Origin: Castor canadensis
Taxonomy: Eukaryota > Chordata > Mammalia > Rodentia > Castoridae
DNA length: 64,000 nucleotides
Reading direction: 5' to 3'
Assembly: GCF_047511655.1 (NCBI RefSeq)
Contig: NC_133396.1
Coordinates: 130,023,490-130,087,489, forward strand
Shown here in pieces: positions 21,943-33,509 of the stretch (its first letter is position 1; each line of letters begins with the position of its first letter). Both the position numbers and the translations under genes were made by a program. The notes beneath the pieces were generated by a model. That model ran no database searches. It saw only the letters and a program-made list of their open reading frames with translations, and had not been told where the DNA came from.

Positions 21943-23200
21943 CTATTTCATTTTTAAAAAGAAACAAATACCAACTTAAATTCAAATTTTCACCTTACAT
22001 TTAAAATATTAGTCAAAAATAAGTTTAAATAACATTTACTATATTCTCAAAACTATTATACTCCAAATACACATACACAGGAGTTTGAATAGTGAACTGT
22101 TGTCAGAATACTTATCTTTTGAATAAAGCTTGGACTGCATTCTATCAGCTAGAATATTACAAGCTACGTATGTCTTAAAACATGTAAATCACTTTCAGAA
22201 CATTGCATCCCTGTTTATACAGCAGTAACAAAAACTAAACCATCCTGTTTCCTCCTTTCCTAACTTCACTTATCTCTAGTTTCCCTTTCTTCATTAGGTA
22301 TCACACAGTACCTACTCTATGAAAATCACTGACAGGAATATAAAGAAACCCAGCTATTCTGGAATGTATTACAGGGGCAGGTGATACAGGCTGAAGTGGC
22401 AAATGAATGATACAAACAGTTAAAACAATGGAATCCCCACAGGGAGGCAAATGCTCTTTCTTTCCTCCTCCCTATCATTTACTCCTCAAGCACAAATCTA
22501 AAAACCTTAAACCAGAAGATTACTTTGTACTTAACTCTACCTAAACATAAAAACAATTTTGTAAAATAAACAAAGACCCACACATATACATACACAAGTA
22601 CAAACAAAATATAGAAAGATACCACCAAAATTTTAATTGCCAGCATTTCTGGGTGATGTAACAGGTGATATAATTTGTTTTTTTATGTTTTCCAATTCTA
22701 AAATGATTACACAAGTCTTGTGTCAACAGGAGAGTTGCTATATTTAATGAAATTAAGGAGAAAAACTGCACATTGGAGCCCTAGTCACTTTATTCTTTGT
22801 CCCCTGACATCTCAGGGTAGTAACAGGGTATGTAAACAAGACCAATAAACTGGGTTCTTACAAATATCTGAACCAGATCATTTCCAGTTCTTACATCATC
22901 AATTAAATCCAGTGGAGAGTGCCAATTGAAGGACAGCACCAGCCCCTCAGATCTGATCCAATACTAGATGTCATATATTCCTTAATGGAACTAAAGAAAA
23001 GTTACTTAGTAATTCCTTGCCCTGGGGGAGCTATGCTGTCTACATAGATTAGAATGACCTCAGTAGATTTTTTCATTTCTAAGGAATGACAGGCATTATG
23101 TCTTTTTCATGACATATGAATTTGTATCTTTGCCCGTGAATATCATTTTCACACTCTTTTGCCATTTCCTTTCTTCCAGCTTCTGAATAAACCAAGTTTC

Positions 23201-23301
23201 AGAAGTGCAATGCATATAATCATTTAAAATTTTGCACTGATGCCTAAAAGTTAACCTTGGAAAAAAGACCAATCAGCTTGATCAGTTTCTCTGATCCTTC
23301 A
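23201..23301 (+). repeat. Inverted duplication, arm A (TIMM17A intron 3)
   Basis: Matches the reverse complement of 24409-24497: the first 50 nt with two mismatches and the final 32 nt exactly, separated by a 12-nt length difference. Confidence 0.9.
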
Positions 23302-23562
23302 CACCACATTCTTGTCAGTCTTATGTTATCCCAGAAGCTATATGCCTGACTCTCCAAATCTAAGGTTTAAACAATCTTTCTTCTGGAGTGGGAAATAAAT
23401 AAACATCACTGAACATCTGAAGGACAAAGACAAGATTTTCCAATGAATATAACTTTCCAAAAAAACCATAAATCAAGAAACTACAAAGACTACTGTCTGT
23501 GATAAGCCATTAGATCCAACTAAAATCACTAACTGGTATAATCTGAAGAAAGACAAAACAGC

Positions 23563-23680
23563 TTGCTGGGCATGGTAGTAGTGCACAATCATGTAACACT
23601 CAGCACTGGTGAGGCTGAAGCAAGAAAATGCAAGTCTGGGTCCAGCCTGGGCTACACAGCAAGACCCTGTCTCAAAAGAA
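23563..23680 (+). repeat. B1-like SINE, antisense to TIMM17A
   Basis: TTGCTGGGCATGGTAGTAGT to ACACAGCAAGACCCTGTCTC. Followed by a purine-rich tract (23684-23787) that is pyrimidine-rich in the transcript. Confidence 0.8.
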
Positions 23681-23683
23681 CCT

Positions 23684-23787
23684 GAGAAAGAGAAATGGAG
23701 GGAGGGAAGGGGGGAGGGAAAGAGGGAGGCAGGAAGAGAGAGAGAAAGAGAAAGAAAAAGAGAGAGAGAAAGAGCGCGAGAGAGAAA
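23684..23787. repeat. Purine-rich (GGGA/GAAA)n tract
   Basis: Over 100 nt with almost only G and A on the plus strand, growing out of the B1 tail. Confidence 0.9.
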
Positions 23788-23850
23788 CATAGTTCCATCT
23801 TCAAGCAAACAGAAAATAGTCTGGAGTACAAATAGAAAAATTCTACTTAC

Positions 23851-23914
23851 CTCCCAACTGTGGAGCCCTGGTTTTAATCGCTGTCAAACTCCCTCGTAGT
23901 CTGTGGTTTACTCC
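23851..23914 (-). CDS. TIMM17A: TIMM17A coding exon 3
   Basis: A 64-nt exon reading GVNHRLRGSLTAIKTRAPQL then G and one base of Gly64. It is the basic loop before the second membrane segment. Acceptor ATAG at 23918-23915; donor GTAAGT at 23850-23845. Within about 65 nt downstream in the transcript a long pyrimidine tract begins (complement of 23690-23787). Confidence 0.96.
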
Positions 23915-24056
23915 CTATAACAAAGCAAAAGGAAGCAGCCCCAAATATAATACATTAGAAGTATAATGCATTTCTAACCCACCGATGGGGCCACCAGTAA
24001 TGTTACCAACCAAACAGTTTTACGTGACGGTAAAATAAGACCAAACACCCACTTAC

Positions 24057-24156
24057 CACTGGCGAATTTCGAAAACCTTTGATTGCTTGAAAGATACCAC
24101 CACCTATGGTACCCATCGTAAAGGCCCCACCACAATCATCCACAATTCTCCAGGGG
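24057..24156 (-). CDS. TIMM17A: TIMM17A coding exon 2
   Basis: A 100-nt exon completing Cys9 and reading [20 protein letters not shown] onward to FRNSPV (residue 42). It carries the first hydrophobic segment with its glycine pattern ([14 protein letters not shown]), a hallmark of Tim17/22/23 proteins. Acceptor TTAG at 24160-24157; donor GTAAGT at 24056-24051; ends in phase 0. Only 142 nt of intron separate it from exon 3. Confidence 0.97.
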
Positions 24157-24408
24157 CTAAGAAGAGAAGAAGGGGGAAAAAAGGTTAGCTTATTTCTCAT
24201 CCACATACCATAAAATCTTTGCTAACACAGAATGGATACAACAGATTTCCACGCAGGGCCCACTGCAACCAATAAACATTTGGCTTATAAAATATAGACA
24301 AAGATAATGGATACAGAACAGAACATGTCTGTTATCTATTCTGCCCCAAGTCATCTAACTTAGAAGAAATGGTAGTTTCTGGGATAACATAAAGCTAAGA
24401 ACATAACC

Positions 24409-24497
24409 TGAAGGATCAGAGAAACTGATCAAGCTGATTGGGCTTTTCTTTTAGGCATCAGTGCAAACTTTTAAATGATTATATGCACTGCACTTCT
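24409..24497 (-). repeat. Inverted duplication, arm B (TIMM17A intron 1)
   Basis: Reverse complement of arm A. Lies about 250 nt upstream of the exon 2 acceptor in the transcript. Confidence 0.9.
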
Positions 24498-24551
24498 AAA
24501 TGCACTTCCTTTTTTGTTTTTTTTTAAGAAGTGTGTAAAATCATAAAATTC

Positions 24552-24779
24552 CAGACTTGGCTAGCCTTAACTAGTAATCCTATAATCCTCCAGCCTCACC
24601 TCCCAAGTAGCTGGGATTACAGGACTGAGCCACTTCACTGGACTTAACTTCCTATTCTTTTGTTTGTTTTTGAATTTTTGAGACAGGGTCAAATGTAGGT
24701 TGGTAAGAACTTGAGATCCTCCTCCCTCAGCGTCATGAGTACTGGGTGGGATTAAAGGCATGTACCACCAAGTCCAGCT
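24552..24779 (-). repeat. Two B1-like SINEs in sense with TIMM17A
   Basis: Copies at about 24552-24643 and 24665-24779; the second has GAGACAGGGTCAAATG and GATTAAAGGCATGTACCACC. Confidence 0.7.
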
Positions 24780-25651
24780 TAATTTCCTAATTTTAGAAGC
24801 ACTTTATTCATTCACTTAGTAATTTTCATGTCAGTTATAACCAGGCACTATGCAAAATCAAATAAGTAAATACACAGGAAATTACACATTAAACCACAAT
24901 GCTGGTTCAGTTCTCTAGAGATCAGGGTAAGCTCTCCAGCAGCAGTAAACTTTAAAGCAGAGATCCAAGGAAGATTCAATGGCTATAGACAAAGACAAAT
25001 TTTTAAAAGTCTGCAATTCTCTCTGAAATAAGTGAATTCAAGCAAGCATTTGAAACTTTCATTTGCATCAGATCTATTTAACACACGGGAATAATATCCA
25101 ATAGTTAGAGATTCAGTTTGTAAGCTCAGCTTCCAAATATAGCACCCTAATTTATGTAACAATGAAATCTGAATAATTTGAACAGAACAAAACTATTATT
25201 CTAGGAATCCGGTTTTAAAACCCTGTGAGTAATTAAATCATTTTTAACCCATTACCCATTATAAGTAAGAAATTTCTTTTATCCAGTCTCAAGAGACAAG
25301 TAGTAGCCAGCCTATTGGTAATCATTGTTAAGTGCAGATACATGCTCTTTTTAAAATTATTATTGTTGTGCTGGGTGGGGGTATATTGTGACATTTACAA
25401 AAGTTCTTACAATGTATCAACTATATCATACTTGAACCTCCCCCCCACAGATATATGATCTTAAATTTACAAATTCAAACATTACTGGCCGCCTAGAATC
25501 TGATTAACAAGTAAATTCTGCCTCTGCTAGATAGGAATACAAAGCCCTGACATGAAATGACATACCTTTTCCAAGTATAATCCTAATCAGGACCTTGTAC
25601 ACAAATACTTATCTCATGCAACATTCTGTTAGCAGGATGCTTTGGGGCCTT

Positions 25652-25925
25652 GTTACCTAAAGTGTGGTCCTAAAATGAGTAAGACCACCACCTGGAAGCC
25701 TATTAGACATGCACTCTTAGGCTCTACCCAGGGATTATAAAATCAGAATCTACTTTTTAATTTTTTTCCCCTCCAGCGCTGGAGACTGAAATCAGGGACT
25801 TGCATGTGCTAGACAAGTGTTCCATCACTAAACTACATTCCAAACCCCAGAATCTATATTGTAACACAATCTACAGGTGACTTGATTAAACTTTTAACTT
25901 TGAGAAGCAGTACTTTGAGAGACTG
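25652..25925 (+). mobile_element. MER5A/MER20-like DNA transposon split by an ID-like SINE
   Basis: AAGTGTGGTCCTAAAATGAG, CACCTGGAAGCCTATTAGAC and CAGGTGACTTGATTAAACTT fit the hAT-Charlie MER5A pattern. ID-like SINE (minus) at about 25762-25848, flanked by AGAATCTA repeats. Confidence 0.65.
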
Positions 25926-26532
25926 CAAAAGATAAGAAAAAATTCTTTAAAATGGTAGAAACAGTAATAAGAAATAAAGAGGGAAGGCAAAAGAATGAAT
26001 TAGTTGCTCTAATTGTAAGGAGTCAGTAACTGTAGAATGAGAGACAATGGTCATTTTCTGCATACAGTGGTCCAGAATAGGGCGAACAAGGAAGTCTCTA
26101 TGGGCATACAAAGAAATATGAAAGGGTTGGGGGTCTACTACATTTCTAGTTTAAATGATCTTATAGTTAATTGGAATTTAAATAAATAAGCATTAAAAAT
26201 TAATGAAGACCAGCAGGATTCAAATCAGAGAGCAGTCACACTATTCCGAAAGGATGTCTAAAACAGAGGCAAGATTGAAATAATTTCTGAACAAAGTCTG
26301 GATCAAAATGTTCCTACAGGGAAGAGATAAGCAACACAGAAAGGTGAAGCCAGACCCTGCAAGAATGTGTCAGACAAATGCAGGCAACAGAGAACTAGTA
26401 ACTAACAGTAGTAAGATTAAAAGTTACCATTTAACTATCAACTATGCTTTTTAGGCACCCTATTGTGCAAATAAAGCCTATGAACTTTCATTTAGAATCT
26501 ATAATCTTTAAACTTTGCAAGTTAATTTTTCT

Positions 26533-26643
26533 TTTTTGAGACACAGTCTTGCTATATAGACCAGACTGGCCTAAACTTTCCAATTCTCCTGTTTTAGCCT
26601 CCTGAGTGCTGGGATTAAAGACATGCACCATCACACCTGGCTG
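26533..26643 (-). repeat. B1-like SINE
   Basis: GAGACACAGTCTTGCTATAT to GGGATTAAAGACATGCACC; TIMM17A intron 1. Confidence 0.8.
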
Positions 26644-26659
26644 AAAAATCATTATTTTT

Positions 26660-26772
26660 ATAGTATTTCTGGCTCCTCTTCATTTTACAGATGAACAAAT
26701 GCAAAGATTAACCAACGTGCTCCAGTAGAGCCAATTTAAGTGCAAAATCTGATACTCCAAAGCCTCAAATTC
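26660..26772 (-). repeat. MIR SINE
   Basis: CATTTTACAGATGAACAAAT landmark of a reversed MIR. Confidence 0.5.
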
Positions 26773-27164
26773 TTCCCCCTAAATCAAGAGCCCAAAGGCT
26801 TCTAAGAAAAGAACACATGATAAAAAATATTTAGGATACTTAACCCATATGCTGTATTAGATACTGAGAAAATAAGGAAAACAATTAGAAAGCCATTGTC
26901 AAAGCACCAGATAAAATTCTGACAATAGAAACAAAGACAGACATTTTGAAAGAATTCAGACTGCACATTTTGAGGAGGAGGGTAGTGCACGGAAGAAAAA
27001 GATGCTTAGTTTTGAGCTTGGTTGACTTAAGAGAACACTATAATCAAACAGGGCAGTCAGAAGATCAAAGCAATTTTGACTACAAAACTAACCAGGCTAT
27101 ACGTACTAAGTGAAAGAAAAGGGGATATCAAATGATTCAGGAAAGGTAAAGTCATTATTAATTT

Positions 27165-27278
27165 TTTTTTGTGAAACAGGGTCTCGCTATGTAGCCTATA
27201 CTGTCCTAAAACTGGAAATCATCCTGCTTCAATTACTGAAGTGCTGTATTACACCTGTGCGCCACTATGCCAGCTGAA
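27165..27278 (-). repeat. B1-like SINE
   Basis: AACAGGGTCTCGCTATGTAG to GTATTACACCTGTGCGCC; TIMM17A intron 1. Confidence 0.8.
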
Positions 27279-28307
27279 AACCTATTATTTTTATAAACTC
27301 TTTAACTCAACAAAATTAAGCCCCCCCTCCAAACTGGTGTCAATATACTGTATCTAATAGCAATTTATAATATGTGAGCCCTGCATATCCAAGCCCAATA
27401 CAAGAAAGGGTAACTCATTTGAAGAAGAGGCTGAACCACATATCCTGTATGTCTTGAGGGTGGGACATAAAGCCCGCAACAGTGTAAAAACTTAAAGTCT
27501 TGGGTGCTTTCACAACTGAGAATACTTTGATGCTTCTTCTTACAAACAGGTGATTAATATAAGTATCAAGGTTTTTCACTTATGACCCAGCAGCTTTAAA
27601 CTCAGACAACCTGAGACTTCTAGTAACTATTACACTGTTTTTGTAATCATGTGCCTGATTTAGCCATGCTTTTATTCTTTTACCCTAACCGAGTGCCAGC
27701 ACAGGGCCCTCACTCGAAAAATGCTGAACGAATGAATGGATTTCTGTTCATAGTTTTTCAGAGAACACAGGCAGCTTTCTCTTCCTATTTTCCAGATTCT
27801 GTTCCTCCCTCCTCGAAAGGAAAATTCCAAGGAAAAAACGACCCTATACCCCTTGGGTGAAATCTATGTTCCACTCATTTGAAATGCTTCATCCTGTGGA
27901 CACGTATCACGATACAAATGAGGCCTCAAAAATGGCACTCCCTCGGAGACCCATCTTCCCTTCCTCAACAAAGTAACTGACCAAAGTGAGGCACAGGGAC
28001 GCGTCCAAAGTCACGGGCAGAGGAGACTCCTACTGTCCCTGCATAATGTCAACAGCTCCCAAAGGCGGGAAGAGGTTCCAAGGCTCCATCAAGCCCAAGC
28101 CTGGACCTCCGCATCATCCACCGCAAGGTCACAGGGGTGCTGAGATGGAGGAGTACAGGACTAAGACCCTAACTAGCCGCTCACGTCCGCACTGTCCACG
28201 GTCACCAGCCCACGTCACCACGCCTGCGACTAAGCGCGGCTTACACTCCGGGAGAGAGTGGGCAGAGAGGGGAGAACGGAAAGGCAAAGACAGCGTATGG
28301 GGCTCAC

Positions 28308-28333
28308 CAAGGCTCTCGCGCATACTCCTCCAT
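28308..28333 (-). CDS. TIMM17A: TIMM17A coding exon 1
   Basis: A 26-nt coding exon, MEEYAREP plus two bases of Cys9. It is too short to be found by open-frame length; it was located by joining to exon 2. Start context is AAGATGG, with A at -3 and G at +4. Donor GTGAGC begins at 28307. The start codon overlaps a YY1-type motif (CAAGATGGAGG). Confidence 0.95.
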
Positions 28334-28520
28334 CTTGACTCCAGCCGCGCGGGTGACGCCGGGCAAGCTGGGCGGAAACTAACCCCAGCGGCGGAAGTGA
28401 TCCCCAAGAGGAGGGCGATAAGGTCTACAGCGATTGGCTCGCCCTTGCTCTCCGCAGCCAATGGGAGTCGGGAGTCCTAGGGGGCAGTGTGTGGGCGTGG
28501 TCAGGCAGGCTAGTCCCGTC
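28334..28520 (-). promoter_or_regulatory. TIMM17A CpG-rich promoter
   Basis: CpG-rich DNA directly upstream of the TIMM17A start codon. Visible elements: a plus-strand ETS/GABP-type CGGAAGTG at 28392-28399, two CCAAT boxes in opposite orientations (ATTGG at 28433-28437 and CCAAT at 28458-28462), and a YY1-type motif at the start codon. ETS and YY1 sites are common in nuclear genes for mitochondrial proteins. No TATA box. CpG richness also extends into intron 1 to about 28000. Confidence 0.7.
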
Positions 28521-28742
28521 CGGCTCTTCGAAGGCTTGTGGGTCGGGGCTGTGTGGGCGCGGAGCCGCTTAGTAACAGAGTTCAGTTTACTTAGTTATCC
28601 AAGGTTCGGTGGCCTGAGTTAAACCTGGTATTATTGCTCTAGGGTTCACCAAACTTCTTAATGCTGTTCTTTCTTTCCTTCTTTTTTTAAGTACTTTTGC
28701 TGACAACTGTTAACTCGCTGTGACTCTTTAGCAACTACATGC

Positions 28743-28832
28743 AGCTCCTTTAGGGCAGAAGGTGTCTCAGTCTCTTATAATCTCAGTGCCTGGAATGTAA
28801 CAGATACCCAGTAAGTGTTTCCGAAGTTGAAT
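28743..28832 (+). mobile_element. L2 3' end
   Basis: CTCCTTTAGGGCAGAAGGTG and CAGTGCCTGGAATGTAACAG. Confidence 0.55.
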
Positions 28833-29789
28833 TCCTTGGGTCATGACCAATTTGGGGCCCTCGATTTGAGGGACATTGACTCCAGAGGCTCTTTGGGCCT
28901 CCCACTAATGATCCCCAGAAGGTGTGAGGGATGTTTAGCCCAGAGAAAAGAGACTAAAGGACTGGGACCCATTTGCCCCTTTTAGCTATCAGCAAAACTC
29001 AATCATGTGCCAATGTGAAGGGAGTTCCTCTCTACTCTGCACTTTAAAAATGTCTCTATTGATTTTATGGAAAAGTCAGCAATGAAGGGTGAGGTGATTT
29101 CCAAGCATTTGGAAATAGGTAAGCAGATTAATTGAACCCTGCATAAACTACAGATTTTCAGTTAAGTGTCTTGTATGTGAGAACAGTTCAAACCAGTCAT
29201 CTGAGTTGAATGTGTAAATTCCAGAAGGCCTACTTGGAATGTGTGGCTGTAATTAAGAATACCTAAATCTATTTAATTATACTGGATGAAGAGAGAATGT
29301 AGGGGGAGGGAGAAAAAGTGGAGACTAGAAGGAAGAACTCCAAGAGCAATGATTTGATGTTTCACCAGCATTGCAGATCTGTTGGGCCTAAAGAGTTCAG
29401 TAATGTGACATTTGAATTCCCATGAAGCAAGGATACTTTGTCTGGTGTCATCAGGACCCAGATGAAATTCTCTTAGCTCTGCTTACACTCCTTTGCTTCC
29501 TAAAGGAACTGTGTGTAGTTGCTAAGAGTTTCACAGTGCATTAGATAGCATTAATTCACAATTGACTAGAATCCTGACAAAGAGTTCTTTGCTTTTCCTT
29601 GGCCTCAAGAGACCATGTTCTTATTCTGTATTCGTTATGCACTCTTCTGGTTATTATCTGACTTCTGAATAGATTTCCATGTAGTAGTAAAGGCCCTGAC
29701 CTATCCTCATAACTGTTCTCATCATCTTGGTAATTAATTCTGGCTTATGCATCTGCCTCTTGTGAGCTTGGTTCTTTTGACTCAACACC

Positions 29790-30240
29790 AGGACTAGTTA
29801 GGGCTCGCCAGAGAAACAGACTCAATAGTAGACAGACTGACAGATGGTAGGTAGGTAGGTGAATGCAGAGATCGATGCGAGGATTATGGAGGCTGGGAAG
29901 GCCCATAATCTGCATCGGCAAGCTGGAGACTCAGGAGAACTGGTGGCATAACTCCACCCGTTGGAAATCCCAGTCAGAAGGCAAGAGAAGATGAGATGAG
30001 GTGTCCTAGGTCGGCAGTGAGGAGGGAAACATGAGAGAATTCCTCCTCCACCTTTTGTTCTATTCAGGCTGTCAGTGGATGGGATGATTCCCAATCACAT
30101 CTGGAAGTGCAATCTACTGAGTCCATATTTGAATCTGGAAACACTCTCCCATTCATATGGAAACGGTGTTTAAGTTGAGCACCCTGTGGCCCAATCACGT
30201 TGATGTAGAAATAACCATCACAGTGAAGGTATTGAGTTCC
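29790..30240 (+). mobile_element. Old mammalian interspersed repeat, family not assigned
   Basis: CGCCAGAGAAACAGACTCAA, ATTATGGAGGCTGGGAAGGC, CAAGCTGGAGACTCAGGAGA and AATAACCATCACAG appear in the order of a familiar MER-type consensus. A GGTA tract at 29845 replaces the usual AT/AG simple repeat. Confidence 0.5.
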
Positions 30241-31265
30241 CAACTTACAAAGATAGGTTATAGCTACCCAGCTAGCTTCATTCCAAGCCCCTACCCTAAA
30301 GGAGTTTACTCTTCTGGGAGACCAACTAACCAGCAAGCATTCTTAAGACTTCTCACCCTCTGCTGTCTTTTAACTGCAACAGGCAACAGGACATTTTTGG
30401 CTGGGAAAACCTAGAATTTGCCCTGTATCACCTTTCCCTCAAAACCAGACACTCCTTTTTGGTCCCAGTGTGCTGAATGAAGAAATCTCTTAAAAGAAAA
30501 GTCCTTGATACGCTAAGCTTCCCTCTAGCGAGCCTTAAAGTATTCTGGGAGACTTTGACGGTCCTCACTGAGGGAGTAGTCAGTGACACGAAGGAATGAT
30601 AGAGGAAACCAGTGGAGGTCCTTGAGAGAAAACTCACCATGGAGGTGAGGGGAGTTGGAACTGGGGACTCAATACACAGGGCATATTGTATTGAAAGTTA
30701 GTGTTCTGGGCCTAGCGTGGGATTGTTGCTGGATCCCCTTGTGACCCAGGTACTAGTGGGAACGGAAACTTTCAGAATCTTCCCCCCCCCCACCACCACT
30801 TAGTACCTGTTGACTTAGGGGTTGAGTTCCATTGAACTGGAGGCTCCTGAGGCCTAATGCACTCTATGCATCAGGAGTTACAGGTCATATATGTCATTCC
30901 AAACCTCCAAGTCCTGCCTGGTTCAAGTCAACCAAAAAACTTGAACTGGCATAAATAAATGAAGCTCAAATCATAGTGGGTTTGGAATTCCAGTCTGTGA
31001 CCAGTGCCACTTTGGTGGGAAATGGGTTTTTGGCTTGGCCTCAATGACAGTGGGAGAGGCCACCTCTTGTGTGTTCTGTCCTCTTTTCTCTTCCCTGGCA
31101 GTCCTTTCAGGAAGAAACTAGTCTGGCCTGTGTCTGTCTCAGAGCTCTCTGCTCATTTCTGCTCATCTCAGGAGTTCTAGGCCAGGGCAGTGGCTCACTT
31201 CCAGAGATAAAGTCTACCATTTTGTTCTAGAGAAACTCCTCACATCTCTCAGTAGAAGAAAAACT

Positions 31266-31375
31266 GTGTGCCCAGATGTGGTGGCACATGCCTGTAATCC
31301 CAGTTACTCAGAGCTGAGGAAGGAGGATCACAAATTAGAGGCCAACGTAGGAAAATCCCTATCTTAAAAAAAAAG
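31266..31375 (+). repeat. B1-like SINE
   Basis: GTGGTGGCACATGCCTGTAA start, poly-A end. Confidence 0.8.
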
Positions 31376-31479
31376 TGTGAAAATGTCCCTTTGGTGGTCT
31401 CACACACTGTGGTCCCTGCTTTAGCTAGTCTTGTCAGAACAGCTATTGACTGGGATCTAGGTCTGAATCAGTAGCTCAA

Positions 31480-31998
31480 TAGCAAGCACTATTGAGTGCT
31501 TCCTATGTGTCTGATGGTGTTATACTTTACATGCATTATCTTACTTAACATACTTAATAACCCCATAATTCTCTGAGGTAGGTACCCTTTTTTCTTTAGG
31601 TAAATACTGTTAAATACTGTGGGTTTTGTGTGTGTGTGAGGGGGCACTGGAGTTTGAACTCAGGGCTTCAAGCATACAAAGCAGGGACTCACAAAGCAGG
31701 TGCACTATCACTTGAGACACACCTCCAGTCCATTTTGCTCTGGTTACTTTTGGAGGTGAGGTCTCATGATCTATTTGTCCAGGCTGGCCTCTAACCACAA
31801 TCATCCCAATATCAGCCTCCCAAGTAGCTAGAGTTACTGGGGTGAGCCACTTGTGCCTGACTTCTCTAGAAAAATATTTTTAATATCCTCATTTTCCATT
31901 TCGTAAGGCTCAGATAGGTTAAATAACTTACCCAGGGTCACACATCTCAGATTTCAGCCCATGTCATTTGACCCCAGAGCTTGTACTCTTACCTGATA
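31480..31998 (-). repeat. MIR SINE split by a B1-ID composite
   Basis: MIR landmarks TTACATGCATTATCTTACTT before and CCCAGGGTCACACATCTCAG after; composite SINE (minus) at 31625-31862 between them. Confidence 0.65.
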
Positions 31999-33054
31999 CA
32001 CGGTATTCCTGAAAATGTACTTTCCTGGGGCCATTCAGCCCCACTGAGAGCCATGTAAGCATTAGTTAAGTTGGTTCTGGATCCTTACTATCTCTCACCA
32101 TCCCACCACATATCCTCACTGGAGCTTGAAGCCTCTTTTTTTCTCTCTCCCCATCCCTCTAGCCACAACAATGCTCTTGTCTGAGGAATAGACTAAGCCA
32201 CATACTGTGTGCCCTAGGGTGAATTTGTTTCAGGTGGAAGTAGATTCTGAGTTTGGACAGCCCCTGGTTGCAGGGGCTGGAGGAGACTGTACTTCTGCGG
32301 CTCTGGGTTCCCACACCCTCCAGCCATGGCTGTGGTGCCTTTCAAGGGAAGACTTTTCAGAGTCTGTGCTGAGCCCTGGGGGGGACCCTGGGTTTCTAGG
32401 GATCAAAGGGCTTCCAAATGAGTCAAATCAGAAGAGCTGGCTATTTGAAACTGTGGGATGAGAGTCAGAGAAGTTACAGGGATTTATGTGCACTTTGACT
32501 AAGAGTCCATGAGTCCTGTACTTTGAGTCTGAAAAGTGTGGATATATTTTTTTCATTGTATGCACTGGGCCCAGAAGAGAAGGCTACTGAAACCAGGGGA
32601 GTTATTTGCATTCAGGCCCTGCCTCCTCTTCAGGGAACAGCGAACATTTTTAGCAAAAAGCCTGAGAAAGAAGAGTCTTAGGAAGACTCTGGAAAGAGGA
32701 CTGCTCTTAGCTGGTGGAGGTCTAGAGGTTGTTAAGGTGGCTCCAGAGCCAGGATCCCAGAAAATGCTGCCTCGTCTGTATGACAGTGAGGACGAACACT
32801 GACTGACCCAAAGGGACGTTGGTAAGAGCAAGGGACTTGCTGGTGGATGCAGGGAGCACCATGCCAACAACATGTCTAGCCAAATGCCCACTCCAGCCCA
32901 GTCTTTGAATGCCCATCCTGACTCCTTCCCCCCACAACATTAATGTCTTCTGTTGGGCTCTTAACTGTTCTCTGAACCTCTTTTGCTTTACTTTGCCTTA
33001 CCATAATACTTTTTTTACCCCATTAAATGGCACATTCTATAGATAAGAACAGTG

Positions 33055-33155
33055 TTGTAGTTATTTTTGTATTCTTCTCCTCATAATGTCTGGCAGGGTA
33101 CTATAGATACATAGTAGTATCTGAATAAACACTTGAACAAATGAATGAATGAACG
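33055..33155 (+). mobile_element. L2/MIR-type 3' end
   Basis: ATAATGTCTGGCAGGGTACT and GAATAAACACTTGAACAAAT. Confidence 0.5.
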
Positions 33156-33169
33156 AGAACCAGGTAAGA

Positions 33170-33400
33170 GCTGGTTGTGGTGGTGCACACCTATAATTCC
33201 AGCACTTGGGAAGACCACAGGTTCAAGGCCAATCTGGGCTACCTAGTGAGACTCTTGTCTCTCACTGAGAGAGAGAGAGCGAGAGGGAGGGAGAGAGGCA
33301 GTGAGAGAGAAAGGAAGAGAGAGAGAGAGAGAGAGAGAGAACATGAGAGTGAACCAGTTAGGAAGATGGAAGGGGTGTGTGTGTGTGTGTGTGTGTGTAT
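33170..33400 (+). repeat. B1-like SINE plus GA and GT microsatellites
   Basis: B1 at 33170-33268, then (GA)n to about 33343 and (GT)n at 33376-33399. Confidence 0.85.
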
Positions 33401-33509
33401 GCACTGGGGGTGGCTACTATTAAAGGGAAGAAAGAAAAAGAAGAGGGAAGAAGTGAGCTGGAGATAAAAGAACCAAGGACCAGAGTAGGTAGTATAAAGG
33501 ATTATAACT

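Larger units (their letters stand above)
17384..28333 (-). other. TIMM17A: TIMM17A gene, complete coding region (six exons)
   Basis: Encodes a 171-residue protein, the same length as human TIM17A, in exons of 26, 100, 64, 129, 111 and 86 nt (516 nt with stop). Every junction has GT-AG and phases are consistent. TIM17A is a core subunit of the TIM23 presequence translocase in the mitochondrial inner membrane, moving matrix and inner-membrane precursors across or into that membrane. Four hydrophobic segments of the Tim17/22/23 family are visible at about residues 17-37, 63-79, 88-105 and 112-132. Cys9 and Cys78 correspond to the position of the disulfide pair known in yeast Tim17. The paralogue TIMM17B differs in the C-terminal tail; the tail here (FGDYRQYQ) is TIM17A. 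Introns 1 and 3 carry an inverted duplication that brackets exons 2-3. Confidence 0.97.

Noticed and set aside
27986-28480. Plus-strand frame of 164 codons and minus-strand frame of 110 codons over the TIMM17A promoter
   Set aside because: GC-rich promoter shadows; the minus-strand one runs out of frame through the true TIMM17A start codon.
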